Shown here piece after piece: positions 8,015 through 14,861 of a DNA stretch of 36,633 nucleotides. The notes beneath the pieces are model-generated. The model did not search any database, was not told the origin of the DNA, and worked only from the letters and a program-made list of their open reading frames with translations. How positions within the stretch are numbered: position 1 is the first letter of the stretch; every line of letters starts with the position of its first letter. This DNA is from Paracoccaceae bacterium (lineage in GTDB: Bacteria; Pseudomonadota; Alphaproteobacteria; Rhodobacterales; Rhodobacteraceae), in contig JABSSC010000046.1 in the NCBI GenBank assembly GCA_013214635.1, positions 1 through 36,633 of the forward strand, given 5' to 3'. A program made the position numbers and the translations under genes.

Positions 8015-9322
8015 CTACCCCTCGGCGCTGAGATCGAAGTTCTCGGTGGGGAAATACTTGCGCAGGCGAATATCAGCTGTGCGCGCGTGCCCTTCCATCC
8101 CTTCAAGGCGAGAAATACGCGCCGTCGCCAGCGCCACATCGCGCGACCCCTGGCGTGTTGCGCGCTGCCACGTGACGATCTTCATGTATTTGTGGACGCT
8201 CAAACCGCCTGTGTAGCTCGCTGCGCCGGAGGTCGGCAGAACGTGGTTCGTACCGGATGCCTTGTCTCCAAAAGCAACGGTCGTTTCTTCACCAAGGAAG
8301 AGAGATCCGTAGCAGGAGAGGCGGCTGAGCCACCAGTCAAGGTCCTCCGCCTGCACAGTCAGGTGCTCTGGCGCATAATCGTCCGACGTTGCCGCCATTT
8401 CTTCGCGATCCGCGCAAACAATGACCTCAGCATAGTCGCGCCATGCCGCTGTTGCGTTTTCGCGGTTGGTTTCGGGTAGATCGTCGATGAGCTTTGGTAC
8501 TAGCGTCATGACCTCTTCCGCGAGTGGACGATGATCCGTGACCAGCCAGACCGGGGAGTTGTAGCCATGCTCGGCCTGTCCCACCAGATCGGCCGCGACC
8601 ACTTCGGGATCGGCGCTTGCATCGGCAAGGACGAGGCTATCGGTCGGGCCCGCGATCATGTCGATTCCGACACGCCCAAACAGCATGCGCTTCGCTTCGG
8701 CCACGAACTGATTTCCTGGGCCCACAAGAATGTTGGCCTTGGGAAGGCCAAAAAGGCCAAACGTCATTGCGGCAACGCCCTGAACGCCGCCCATGGCGAG
8801 GATCTTGTCCGCACCACAGGTGTGAGCGGTATAGATGATGGCAGGCGCAATGCCGACGTCTGGTCGCGGGGGAGAACAGGCGACGATATGATTGCAGCCA
8901 GCAACCTTGGCCGTTGTGACGGTCATGATCGCGCTGGCGATATGACTATAACGACCGCCGGGCACATAGCATCCCGCCGCATTTACCGGGATCGCCTTTT
9001 GACCAGCGATCAGCCCTGGCACGACTTCGGTCTCAAAGTCGGCAACCGTCGCCTTTTGCGCCTCTGCAAATTTCTTCACGTTGGCATGGCTGAACTCGAT
9101 ATCGCGCCGCAGCTTTTCAGGAACCTTTGCTGCCGCCGCCGCAATTGCCTCGGGCGACATCAGGATTTCGCCATCGTACTTGTCGAACTTGGCTGCGTAT
9201 TTCAACGCTGCTTCGTCCCCGCCGGCTTCGATATCTTCAAGGATATCCCGCACGATCTTTTGGGTTTCCGACGCATCGCTCTGGGCGGTTAGCGTCGCTT
9301 TCTTTAGGTACTCTCTCGGCAT
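8015..9322 (-). CDS. hpsN: Sulfopropanediol 3-dehydrogenase (HisD-fold)
   Basis: A histidinol-dehydrogenase-family enzyme of 435 residues that oxidises C3 of (R)-2,3-dihydroxypropane-1-sulfonate to (R)-sulfolactate with NAD+. The zinc and catalytic residues of HisD are kept: Q249 and H252 in GQAEHG, E319-H320 in APEHL, D353 in FGDKASG, H412 in EGHAR. It differs clearly from the true hisD at 31630: the Asp after QAEH is Gly, and the substrate-side segment GRYSHIASA replaces GLASYPSSV. The ATG at 9320-9322 follows AGGA by seven bases, and that site overlaps the TAG stop of the TRAP permease gene. A TTG one codon earlier is possible but less well placed. Transporter and suyAB neighbours support the sulfonate role. 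Confidence 0.87.
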   Translation of the reverse strand: MPREYLKKATLTAQSDASETQKIVRDILEDIEAGGDEAALKYAAKFDKYDGEILMSPEAIAAAAAKVPEKLRRDIEFSHANVKKFAEAQKATVADFETEVVPGLIAGQKAIPVNAAGCYVPGGRYSHIASAIMTVTTAKVAGCNHIVACSPPRPDVGIAPAIIYTAHTCGADKILAMGGVQGVAAMTFGLFGLPKANILVGPGNQFVAEAKRMLFGRVGIDMIAGPTDSLVLADASADPEVVAADLVGQAEHGYNSPVWLVTDHRPLAEEVMTLVPKLIDDLPETNRENATAAWRDYAEVIVCADREEMAATSDDYAPEHLTVQAEDLDWWLSRLSCYGSLFLGEETTVAFGDKASGTNHVLPTSGAASYTGGLSVHKYMKIVTWQRATRQGSRDVALATARISRLEGMEGHARTADIRLRKYFPTENFDLSAEG

Positions 9323-9331
9323 CAAACGGTC

Positions 9332-10660
9332 CTATTTGTAGATATCTGGCAGAAGCGCGGTCGAAATCGTTGGCACGTAGGCAATGAACAACGTCACGAT
9401 CAGCATAAAGAGAACGAAGGGGATAGCGCGATACGCGATCTTCAATATCGATTCCCCGGTTATTCCAGCCACCACAAAGAGATTAAGCCCAAGCGGCGGC
9501 GTAATGAAGCCCACACCCAGCGCCGTGATCATCATGATGCAGAACTGAATCTCATTCATTCCGATGTTGTCGGCCAAGGGCTTAAGGATCGGCGCAAGGA
9601 TCACGATGTTCGGTGTCGTTTCCATGACGCAGCCTGCAGCTATGAGGATGCAGAGCATCATGAGGATGATCACGAAAGGCTCTTCGCTGACCGAGGTTGC
9701 GGCAGAGACAAAGCCTTGGGGGACACCGATGATGGCGAGCGCTTCGGCAAGCGGCGCAGAGAATGCAATGATGGGGAGGATTACGCCGTTCACCTTGGCG
9801 GAACTGACCAGCATTGCGGGAAAATCGCTAAGGCGGAGCGTACCCAGCACGAACCCCATGACGATGGTGACGACAACAGCGGTCGCGCCAGCCTCGGTCG
9901 GGGTGAGGCGGCCCGAAAAAATCCCGTAGAAGATAATCCCGGGCACAAGGAACGCATACCAGCCGGACTTTAGCGCAGTCCCAAGGCGCGAGAAGTACTC
10001 GCCCATCGAGATGTTTCCGCCACCTTCCCAGCCATAGAGCCGGTTCATGATCACGTTGGTTGCAAGGATCGACACGAGGATCGCAATGCCCGGGATGAGC
10101 GCGGCAAGGAACAGGGTCGATGCCGAAATCCCCAGAACAAGCCCGATGATGATGTAGGCGATCGAAGGTGGGATCAGAATGCCGGTACATGCGCCGGCTG
10201 CTACAAGCGCACAGGCATATGGGCGTGGATAGCCGCTTTCAACGAGCCGATCGATTGTCATCCGACCAACCGCTGCCGCACCCGCGGCGTCCGAGCCAGA
10301 GATCGCTGCGAACATACCGCAGACAAGAACGGTCGCCGACCCAAAGCCACCCTTGGCAAATTGGGTCAACGCTTCGGCCACATCGAGAAACTTGCGACTG
10401 AGCCCGGTGCGGACCAGAACGTCCCCAGTCAGAATAAAGAGCGGCACAGCCGTTAGTGCGAAAAAGTCGATCCCGGAGAAAAGCTTCTCACCGACAAGGC
10501 TAAGCGGGAGCGCCCCCGACCACAGCAGCATGACAATCGCGGCTGCGCCGATTGATGCCCAGACAGGGACTGCAAGTGCAACGAGCACCACAAAAAGAAT
10601 GATTGACCCGTAGAAGTCCCAACCAAGGACGACGGTCTGTTCGAGTTGATTCCAGAGCAT
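9332..10660 (-). CDS. TRAP transporter large permease, DctM type (HpsKLM-like)
   Basis: A 442-residue integral membrane protein, hydrophobic along most of its length with about eleven or twelve spans, as usual for DctM. Family segments include PLFILTGDVLVRTGLSRKFLD, SGSDAAGAAAVGR, GILIPPSIAYIIIG and, near the C-terminus, GFITPPLGLNLFVVAG. It forms the Na+-coupled translocation channel of a TRAP importer. It is encoded 12 bases after the small permease and nine before hpsN. In Roseovarius a TRAP system (HpsKLM) serves DHPS, and the same role is inferred here. I leave the symbol empty because which letter belongs to which subunit is not certain to me. Confidence 0.92.
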   Translation of the reverse strand: MLWNQLEQTVVLGWDFYGSIILFVVLVALAVPVWASIGAAAIVMLLWSGALPLSLVGEKLFSGIDFFALTAVPLFILTGDVLVRTGLSRKFLDVAEALTQFAKGGFGSATVLVCGMFAAISGSDAAGAAAVGRMTIDRLVESGYPRPYACALVAAGACTGILIPPSIAYIIIGLVLGISASTLFLAALIPGIAILVSILATNVIMNRLYGWEGGGNISMGEYFSRLGTALKSGWYAFLVPGIIFYGIFSGRLTPTEAGATAVVVTIVMGFVLGTLRLSDFPAMLVSSAKVNGVILPIIAFSAPLAEALAIIGVPQGFVSAATSVSEEPFVIILMMLCILIAAGCVMETTPNIVILAPILKPLADNIGMNEIQFCIMMITALGVGFITPPLGLNLFVVAGITGESILKIAYRAIPFVLFMLIVTLFIAYVPTISTALLPDIYK

Positions 10661-10672
10661 TGTTCAGTCCCC

Positions 10673-11188
10673 TTAGTCGAACAGCTTGTCGCCTTCGTAG
10701 ACCGGACGCCCGGCACGAAGGTCCGCGATATCGCGGATGATGGATTGGATGAGGCGGAAAAGGATCAAGGCAAAGCCGATCGGAACCGCCATCAGGAACC
10801 AGACTCTGCTAATGCGAAGCCCGTCGGTTACGGAGCCAAACTTGGCTGCGATGTGGACTGTCTCGTAAGAGTAGTAGAGCGCCACGAGGGATACCGCGAC
10901 CATTACGAAGTCGCCGAACAGATAGAGCAGTGCCTTCGGTTTAGGGCCGACATATTGCATGATCACGTCGATGCGAATGTGACCCCGCTCGCGCACAGCG
11001 GCGGCGGCGCCAATCCAGGCGAGATAGATAAACGAGTATCGGACGATTTCCTCGCCCCAGATTGAGGAGTAGGACAGGACTTCGCGTCGCAGGACCTCGA
11101 TGAACATCGTCGCAACGAGCATCACGTAGAACATCAATAGTGCCCATCGCTCAGCGTTCTTGTTCAAAGCTTCGAATATGCGCTGCAT
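10673..11188 (-). CDS. TRAP transporter small permease, DctQ type
   Basis: A 171-residue membrane protein with four predicted spans (about residues 14-30, 48-65, 85-108 and 131-150), the standard DctQ layout. The first loop contains EVLRREVLSYSSIWGEEIVRY and the second AAAVRERGHIRIDV, both DctQ-like. GGAGGACTCC directly before the ATG is a good ribosome site. It works with the large permease as the membrane part of the TRAP importer. A hairpin and 117 bases of non-coding sequence separate it from the binding-protein gene upstream, so it is probably expressed below the binding protein. Confidence 0.9.
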   Translation of the reverse strand: MQRIFEALNKNAERWALLMFYVMLVATMFIEVLRREVLSYSSIWGEEIVRYSFIYLAWIGAAAAVRERGHIRIDVIMQYVGPKPKALLYLFGDFVMVAVSLVALYYSYETVHIAAKFGSVTDGLRISRVWFLMAVPIGFALILFRLIQSIIRDIADLRAGRPVYEGDKLFD

Positions 11189-11262
11189 GGAGTCCTCCCG
11201 ACGACAGGGGCGGGGCGTTGCCCGCAGCCTGTGAAAACCGTCTTTTCTTGAGCGTGTTGAAA

Positions 11263-11289
11263 GGACCGGCGCATACCTTGCGCCGGTCC
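11263..11289 (-). terminator. Intra-operon hairpin after the TRAP binding-protein gene
   Basis: A perfect 10-bp stem GGACCGGCGC / GCGCCGGTCC with a 7-base loop, followed in the transcribed direction by TTTC. It lies 17 bases past the dctP-type stop and before the permease genes. Such elements after binding-protein genes typically cause partial termination or protect the 3' end, giving more binding protein than permease. Confidence 0.6.
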
Positions 11290-11305
11290 CGTCGTCGTGG
11301 TGCGA

Positions 11306-12451
11306 TCAGGCGTCGTGAACGAAGTACTTGCCTTTTGTTCCGGCAGCTTCTTCGAGCTTGGCGAACACATCCATTGAGCCCGCGAGTTCGACCTTGAACT
11401 CGTCCCAATCCGGAAGCTGGTATCCGCCAGCGGCCTGCCATTCAGCGAGTTGATCGTCGGTCAGCGAGTGGAATTCGACGCCTGCCTTGCGAAGTTCGGC
11501 CATCGCGTAGGTGCGCGCGGACGGAACCTTGGCAAGGTTCTGGTGCGAGGTCAGCTCACCGGCAAACTCGATACCTTCCTGCACATCAGCTGGGAGGCTG
11601 TTGAACCATTCCAGATTCATCGAATACACCTGACTGTCTGGTACAGCCTGCGTGAAGGTTACGTGGCTCAGGATGTCCTTGAAGCCAAAGACGAACAGCG
11701 CACCAACCGACGGATCAAGCGCGTCTGCAACGCCCTGTTTGATGGCCGAAGGTGTTTCGCCCCACGCCACGGGTGTCGGGTTTGCGCCAACAAGTCGGTA
11801 ATACTGCTGGAGCATTTTTGAACCTGGTACGCGGAACTTGATGCCCGACATATCACCGGGTGTGATCACTGCATTGCCGCCCTTGCGCACAGCAACGACG
11901 CGTGGGTCGATGTTGATATAGAACAGCGCCTTGAAACCAGCTTGTTCGATCTTCGGGTGTACTTCGCCTTTCCAGGCATCCGACGTCACAAGATTGGTGA
12001 AGCGCTGGTTCGACCCGCAGAAGTACGGCATGTTGATCAGATCAGCAGCACTTGCAAACGGTGCGAAATTCGACAGCGAGTGCTGTGCACACTGAATGGT
12101 GCCGGCCTGAACCGCCTGAACCAGTGCGCCACCGGCGCCTAGCTGACCGCCCGGGGCGAGCTTTACGTAGACTTTGCCGTTTGTTGCGTTCTGGATGTTC
12201 TCTTTGAGATCCAGCTGCATGATCGGATAGCTGCGCGAGGCGCCAAGCACGTAAGCGGTGGCCAGCGTCATGGTATGATCAGCGGCCTGTTCACGTTCCC
12301 GTTCTTCCTTGGCAGTCTGTGCCGCAGCCTGTTCCGACCACAGCATCCCGCCCGCACCAGCGACAAGCGCCGCGGTAAAGCTGCCTGTTCCGGCCAGCTT
12401 GAGGAAGTTCCGGCGTTCTGTTGACACCAGTTCCTTGTCTTTGTGTTCCAT
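11306..12451 (-). CDS. TRAP transporter substrate-binding protein, DctP type, with Tat signal
   Basis: A 381-residue periplasmic solute receptor. The N-terminus carries a twin-arginine signal (TERRNFLKLAG, Arg13-Arg14), a hydrophobic stretch to about residue 37 and an Ala-rich cleavage region near 41-45, so it is probably exported folded through Tat. The mature part has DctP features: the conserved Arg of the carboxylate/sulfonate clamp probably lies in GIKFRVPGSKMLQQYYRLVGANPTPV (positions approximate), and PSAIKQGVADALDPSV is the helix that follows. GGGAGGAGC precedes the ATG. The 'LVGANPTPVAWGE' version of this segment is close to TRAP receptors for organic acids. DHPS as ligand is inferred from the catabolic genes behind it. 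Confidence 0.92.
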   Translation of the reverse strand: MEHKDKELVSTERRNFLKLAGTGSFTAALVAGAGGMLWSEQAAAQTAKEEREREQAADHTMTLATAYVLGASRSYPIMQLDLKENIQNATNGKVYVKLAPGGQLGAGGALVQAVQAGTIQCAQHSLSNFAPFASAADLINMPYFCGSNQRFTNLVTSDAWKGEVHPKIEQAGFKALFYINIDPRVVAVRKGGNAVITPGDMSGIKFRVPGSKMLQQYYRLVGANPTPVAWGETPSAIKQGVADALDPSVGALFVFGFKDILSHVTFTQAVPDSQVYSMNLEWFNSLPADVQEGIEFAGELTSHQNLAKVPSARTYAMAELRKAGVEFHSLTDDQLAEWQAAGGYQLPDWDEFKVELAGSMDVFAKLEEAAGTKGKYFVHDA

Positions 12452-12471
12452 AAGCTCCTCCCTATTGAGCG

Positions 12472-12657
12472 TTAGTGGCTGTCTTTGCTTTTCGCTTGTG
12501 CTTCGCGCTTCAGGATTGCGGCGACGAAAGCGATTGATGCCGCAAACAACAGCAGCATCTCTGAAACGTCATTCAGGATTGGGGATCCGGTCATCGCGCC
12601 GAGCAAAACATTTCCAAAGAACGCGAGAAACAGAACTGCAGATATCAAAAGCGCCAC
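12472..12657 (-). CDS. Small two-span membrane protein leading the TRAP operon, function unknown
   Basis: A 61-residue protein starting at a GTG (12655-12657) with an excellent ribosome site, GGGGAGG, seven bases before it. It has two hydrophobic segments, about residues 2-22 (LLISAVLFLAFFGNVLLGAM) and 32-49 (SEMLLLFAASIAFVAAIL), and a basic, polar tail. It is the first gene of the sulfonate operon: it begins 38 bases downstream of the nearer LacI-type palindrome and ends 20 bases before the binding-protein gene. I do not recognise a named family. Candidates are an accessory subunit of the TRAP permease or a small regulator of it. Coding is supported by the ribosome site, the hydrophobic pattern and the operon fit. 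Confidence 0.7.
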   Translation of the reverse strand: MALLISAVLFLAFFGNVLLGAMTGSPILNDVSEMLLLFAASIAFVAAILKREAQAKSKDSH

Positions 12658-12694
12658 GATCGACCTCCCCTTCGAGCATGCGATTCGCCTAAGA

Positions 12695-12708
12695 TGTAAG
12701 CGCTTACA
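12695..12708. promoter_or_regulatory. LacI-type operator, sulfonate locus, site 1
   Basis: TGTAAGCGCTTACA is a perfect 14-bp palindrome with the central CG typical of LacI-family operators. It lies in the 89-base gap between the operon's first gene and the divergent LacI gene, 22 bp centre to centre from site 2. Confidence 0.75.
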
Positions 12709-12716
12709 TAATTCTA

Positions 12717-12730
12717 TGCAAGCGCTTACA
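12717..12730. promoter_or_regulatory. LacI-type operator, sulfonate locus, site 2
   Basis: TGCAAGCGCTTACA differs from site 1 at a single base, leaving one mismatched pair in the palindrome. It sits 16 bases before the LacI start codon, so binding here would also repress the regulator itself. Confidence 0.7.
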
Positions 12731-12746
12731 TTTTGAGGGAGCGACT

Positions 12747-13853
12747 ATGCCAGTTTCAGGATGGCGCTTGACGGCGCAGAAACGATATAACGTAGGCGTA
12801 TCGGAGGTTACGCAATTGTCGCTTGGTCGTGACACGACAGGATCTGTGCCTAAGCTCGAAGACGTTGCGCGCCGTGCGGGTGTGTCTACGGCAACGGTCT
12901 CGCGGTGTTTGAACGCGCCGACACGTGTGTCGCAATCGACCAGGGAACGTGTGTTGTCTGCCGTACGCGACCTTGGATACGCGCCAAATTTTGGGGCGCG
13001 CGCGCTGGCCGCAAAACGCACCAACACATTTGGCGCGATCATTCCGACGATGGACAACGCGATCTTTGCGCGCGGTCTTCAAGCATTTCAGGATGAGTTG
13101 AGCGCGCATGGCATCACACTTCTTGTGGCGAGTTCGTCTTACGAACGGCAAACCGAGGCCGAACAGATCGCGGCGCTCGTTGCGCGCGGTGCGGATGCGC
13201 TTTTGCTAATTGGCTATGACCGAACGCCCGAAACCTATGCCTTTCTCGACAAGCGCCAGATCCCTTACGTGGTGACATGGGTTTATGATCCGAAAAAGGG
13301 ACACAGATCGATTGGATTTGACAATCGGCACGCCATGAAACAGCTCGCGTTGGCTGTGGTCGATCAGGGACATACGGAGCTGGCCCTGATCACAGCAGAT
13401 CGTGCGGGAAACGACCGGGCCCGTGAGCGCGCGGAAGGGCTGTTTGACGCGATGCGGGAGCGCGGCATTTCAGTATCCAGTCTGCGCCTTATTGAGACGT
13501 CGTACTCGATCGACAATGGCGCGCGCGGGTTTGAAGAATTGATGGCGTCAGCCTCTCCTCCAACCGCAATCCTTTGCGGGAATGATGTTTTGGCGGCTGG
13601 GGCCCTGACTGCGGCGCATCGTTTAGGGATCCGGGTGCCTGAAGATGTCTCTGTGACCGGCTTTGACGATATTGAGCTCGCTAGTATCGTGACGCCCGCA
13701 TTGACGACCGTACATGTCCCACACAGGGAAATGGGGCGGCGGGCGGCAAAAATGCTCGTTGCCTTGCGCAATGAGAGGGAAGCGGGCGGGTCGGAAGAAC
13801 TCCCGACGCAGATTCAATGGCGCGCGTCGCTGGGGCCGGCCCCGCAATCGTGA
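12747..13853 (+). CDS. LacI family transcriptional regulator of the sulfonate operon
   Basis: A 368-residue LacI/GalR repressor. The HTH is LEDVARRAGVSTATVSRCLNAP (about residues 36-57), followed by the hinge region and a periplasmic-binding-like effector domain ending SVTGFDDIELASIVTPALTTVHVP. The ATG at 12747 has GAGGGAG five bases before it but leaves 32 residues before the HTH, unusually long. A TTG at 12816-12818 with GGAGG eight bases before it would give a conventional N-terminus of about nine residues. It is divergent from the TRAP/DHPS operon, with two palindromes between them, so it probably senses DHPS or a metabolite. It may be co-transcribed with the formylglycine-enzyme gene that follows 36 bases later. 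Confidence 0.92.
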   Translation: MPVSGWRLTAQKRYNVGVSEVTQLSLGRDTTGSVPKLEDVARRAGVSTATVSRCLNAPTRVSQSTRERVLSAVRDLGYAPNFGARALAAKRTNTFGAIIPTMDNAIFARGLQAFQDELSAHGITLLVASSSYERQTEAEQIAALVARGADALLLIGYDRTPETYAFLDKRQIPYVVTWVYDPKKGHRSIGFDNRHAMKQLALAVVDQGHTELALITADRAGNDRARERAEGLFDAMRERGISVSSLRLIETSYSIDNGARGFEELMASASPPTAILCGNDVLAAGALTAAHRLGIRVPEDVSVTGFDDIELASIVTPALTTVHVPHREMGRRAAKMLVALRNEREAGGSEELPTQIQWRASLGPAPQS

Positions 13854-13889
13854 CTTGCACTCGGCCCCGTGGTGGCTAGACCCAAAGAC

Positions 13890-14861
13890 ATGGCCATTGA
13901 ACATTTTCAACCAATGTCGGATGCGAAAACCTGCTGCGCCCCAGCGCGGGCGGAAACGCCAGTGCATTCAGTCGGTTCGCCTGTTGTGTCGGGGTCTTTT
14001 GAGGGGCGCTCAACCGCCGTCCACGTGCCCGGCGGTCTGGCATATGTCGGAACGGAAACGCAGCATCTGCCTGCCGATGGCGAAGGGCCGTTTCGAACCG
14101 CCCGGCTTCGCCCCTTCAGGATCGCACCAACGACCGTAACGAACGAAGAGTTCGGATCGTTCATCGAGGCCACGGGATATGTCACTGAGGCCGAGAGATT
14201 TGGCTGGTCGTTTGTTTTCTGGTCCGAAGTCGATGACAGCATTGGTGCAACGCAAGCTGTCGTTGGCGTGGAATGGTGGCGCCGGGTCGACGGGGCAACG
14301 TGGCGCTTGCCGAACGGTCCGGGAAGCGAAGACGCCTGCCACCCGGATCACCCGGTCGTGCAAGTATCGTGGAATGACGCGCGTGCTTATTGTGACTGGG
14401 TTAGAGGGCGTTTGCCAGCAGAGGCAGAATGGGAACATGCCGCGCGCGGTGGATTGGGAGATGTTGCTTTTCCGTGGGGTGACCAAGACCCGAACGATGC
14501 CGATTTCACGCCCTGCAACATCTGGCAAGGTCAGTTCCCGAACGTGAACACCGGAAAAGATGGTTTCAGGACAACCGCTCCGGCGCGATCGTTCGAACCC
14601 AACGGCTATGGGCTTTATAACATGGTTGGCAACGTTTGGGAGTGGACGGCGGAGCCATTTAAAATCAAATCGCTTCGGCGAGACGCCAAGGCCAACGCGA
14701 AAGCGCGGCGCGGACAAAAGCTTCTCAAGGGCGGGTCGTTTCTGTGCCATCGAAGTTACTGCTATCGCTACAGGATCGCAGCGCGTACAGGCAATACGCC
14801 AGACAGCACCACCACCCATCAGGGGTTTCGCGTGGTCTGGGATGTCGAGGACCGCACATGA
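13890..14861 (+). CDS. Formylglycine-generating enzyme (SUMF1/FGE family)
   Basis: Copper-dependent oxidase that converts a Cys (in CxPxR) of type I sulfatases to formylglycine. Counting from the ATG at 13890 the protein has 323 residues. The C-terminal active-site segment KGGSFLCHRSYCYRYR holds both essential cysteines (C286 and C291), and NTPDS and GFRVVWD follow as in true FGE; other motifs are RLPAEAEWEHAARGG and GNVWEWT. This separates it from ergothioneine EgtB and other SUMF1-fold proteins that lack the Cys pair. The start is uncertain: GTG 13869 and ATG 13914 are alternatives and none has a clear ribosome site. No sulfatase gene is in the window, so its client must lie elsewhere. Confidence 0.9.
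   Translation: MAIEHFQPMSDAKTCCAPARAETPVHSVGSPVVSGSFEGRSTAVHVPGGLAYVGTETQHLPADGEGPFRTARLRPFRIAPTTVTNEEFGSFIEATGYVTEAERFGWSFVFWSEVDDSIGATQAVVGVEWWRRVDGATWRLPNGPGSEDACHPDHPVVQVSWNDARAYCDWVRGRLPAEAEWEHAARGGLGDVAFPWGDQDPNDADFTPCNIWQGQFPNVNTGKDGFRTTAPARSFEPNGYGLYNMVGNVWEWTAEPFKIKSLRRDAKANAKARRGQKLLKGGSFLCHRSYCYRYRIAARTGNTPDSTTTHQGFRVVWDVEDRT

Noticed and set aside
8531-9292. A 253-codon open frame opposite hpsN.
   Set aside because: It lies entirely antisense to a gene with intact catalytic residues; composition is that of a GC-rich shadow.
12757-12800. A TTGACG ... TATAAC promoter-like pair inside the 5' part of the LacI gene.
   Set aside because: The two boxes are only 12 bases apart, too close for a sigma-70 promoter.
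14010-14819. A 269-codon open frame opposite the formylglycine enzyme gene.
   Set aside because: Antisense shadow; the plus strand encodes a full FGE domain over the same bases.
13890-14861. SUMF1-domain protein as ergothioneine EgtB.
   Set aside because: The C-terminal segment has both FGE cysteines and the CHRSYCYRYR pattern, and the DinB-type N-terminal domain of EgtB is missing.
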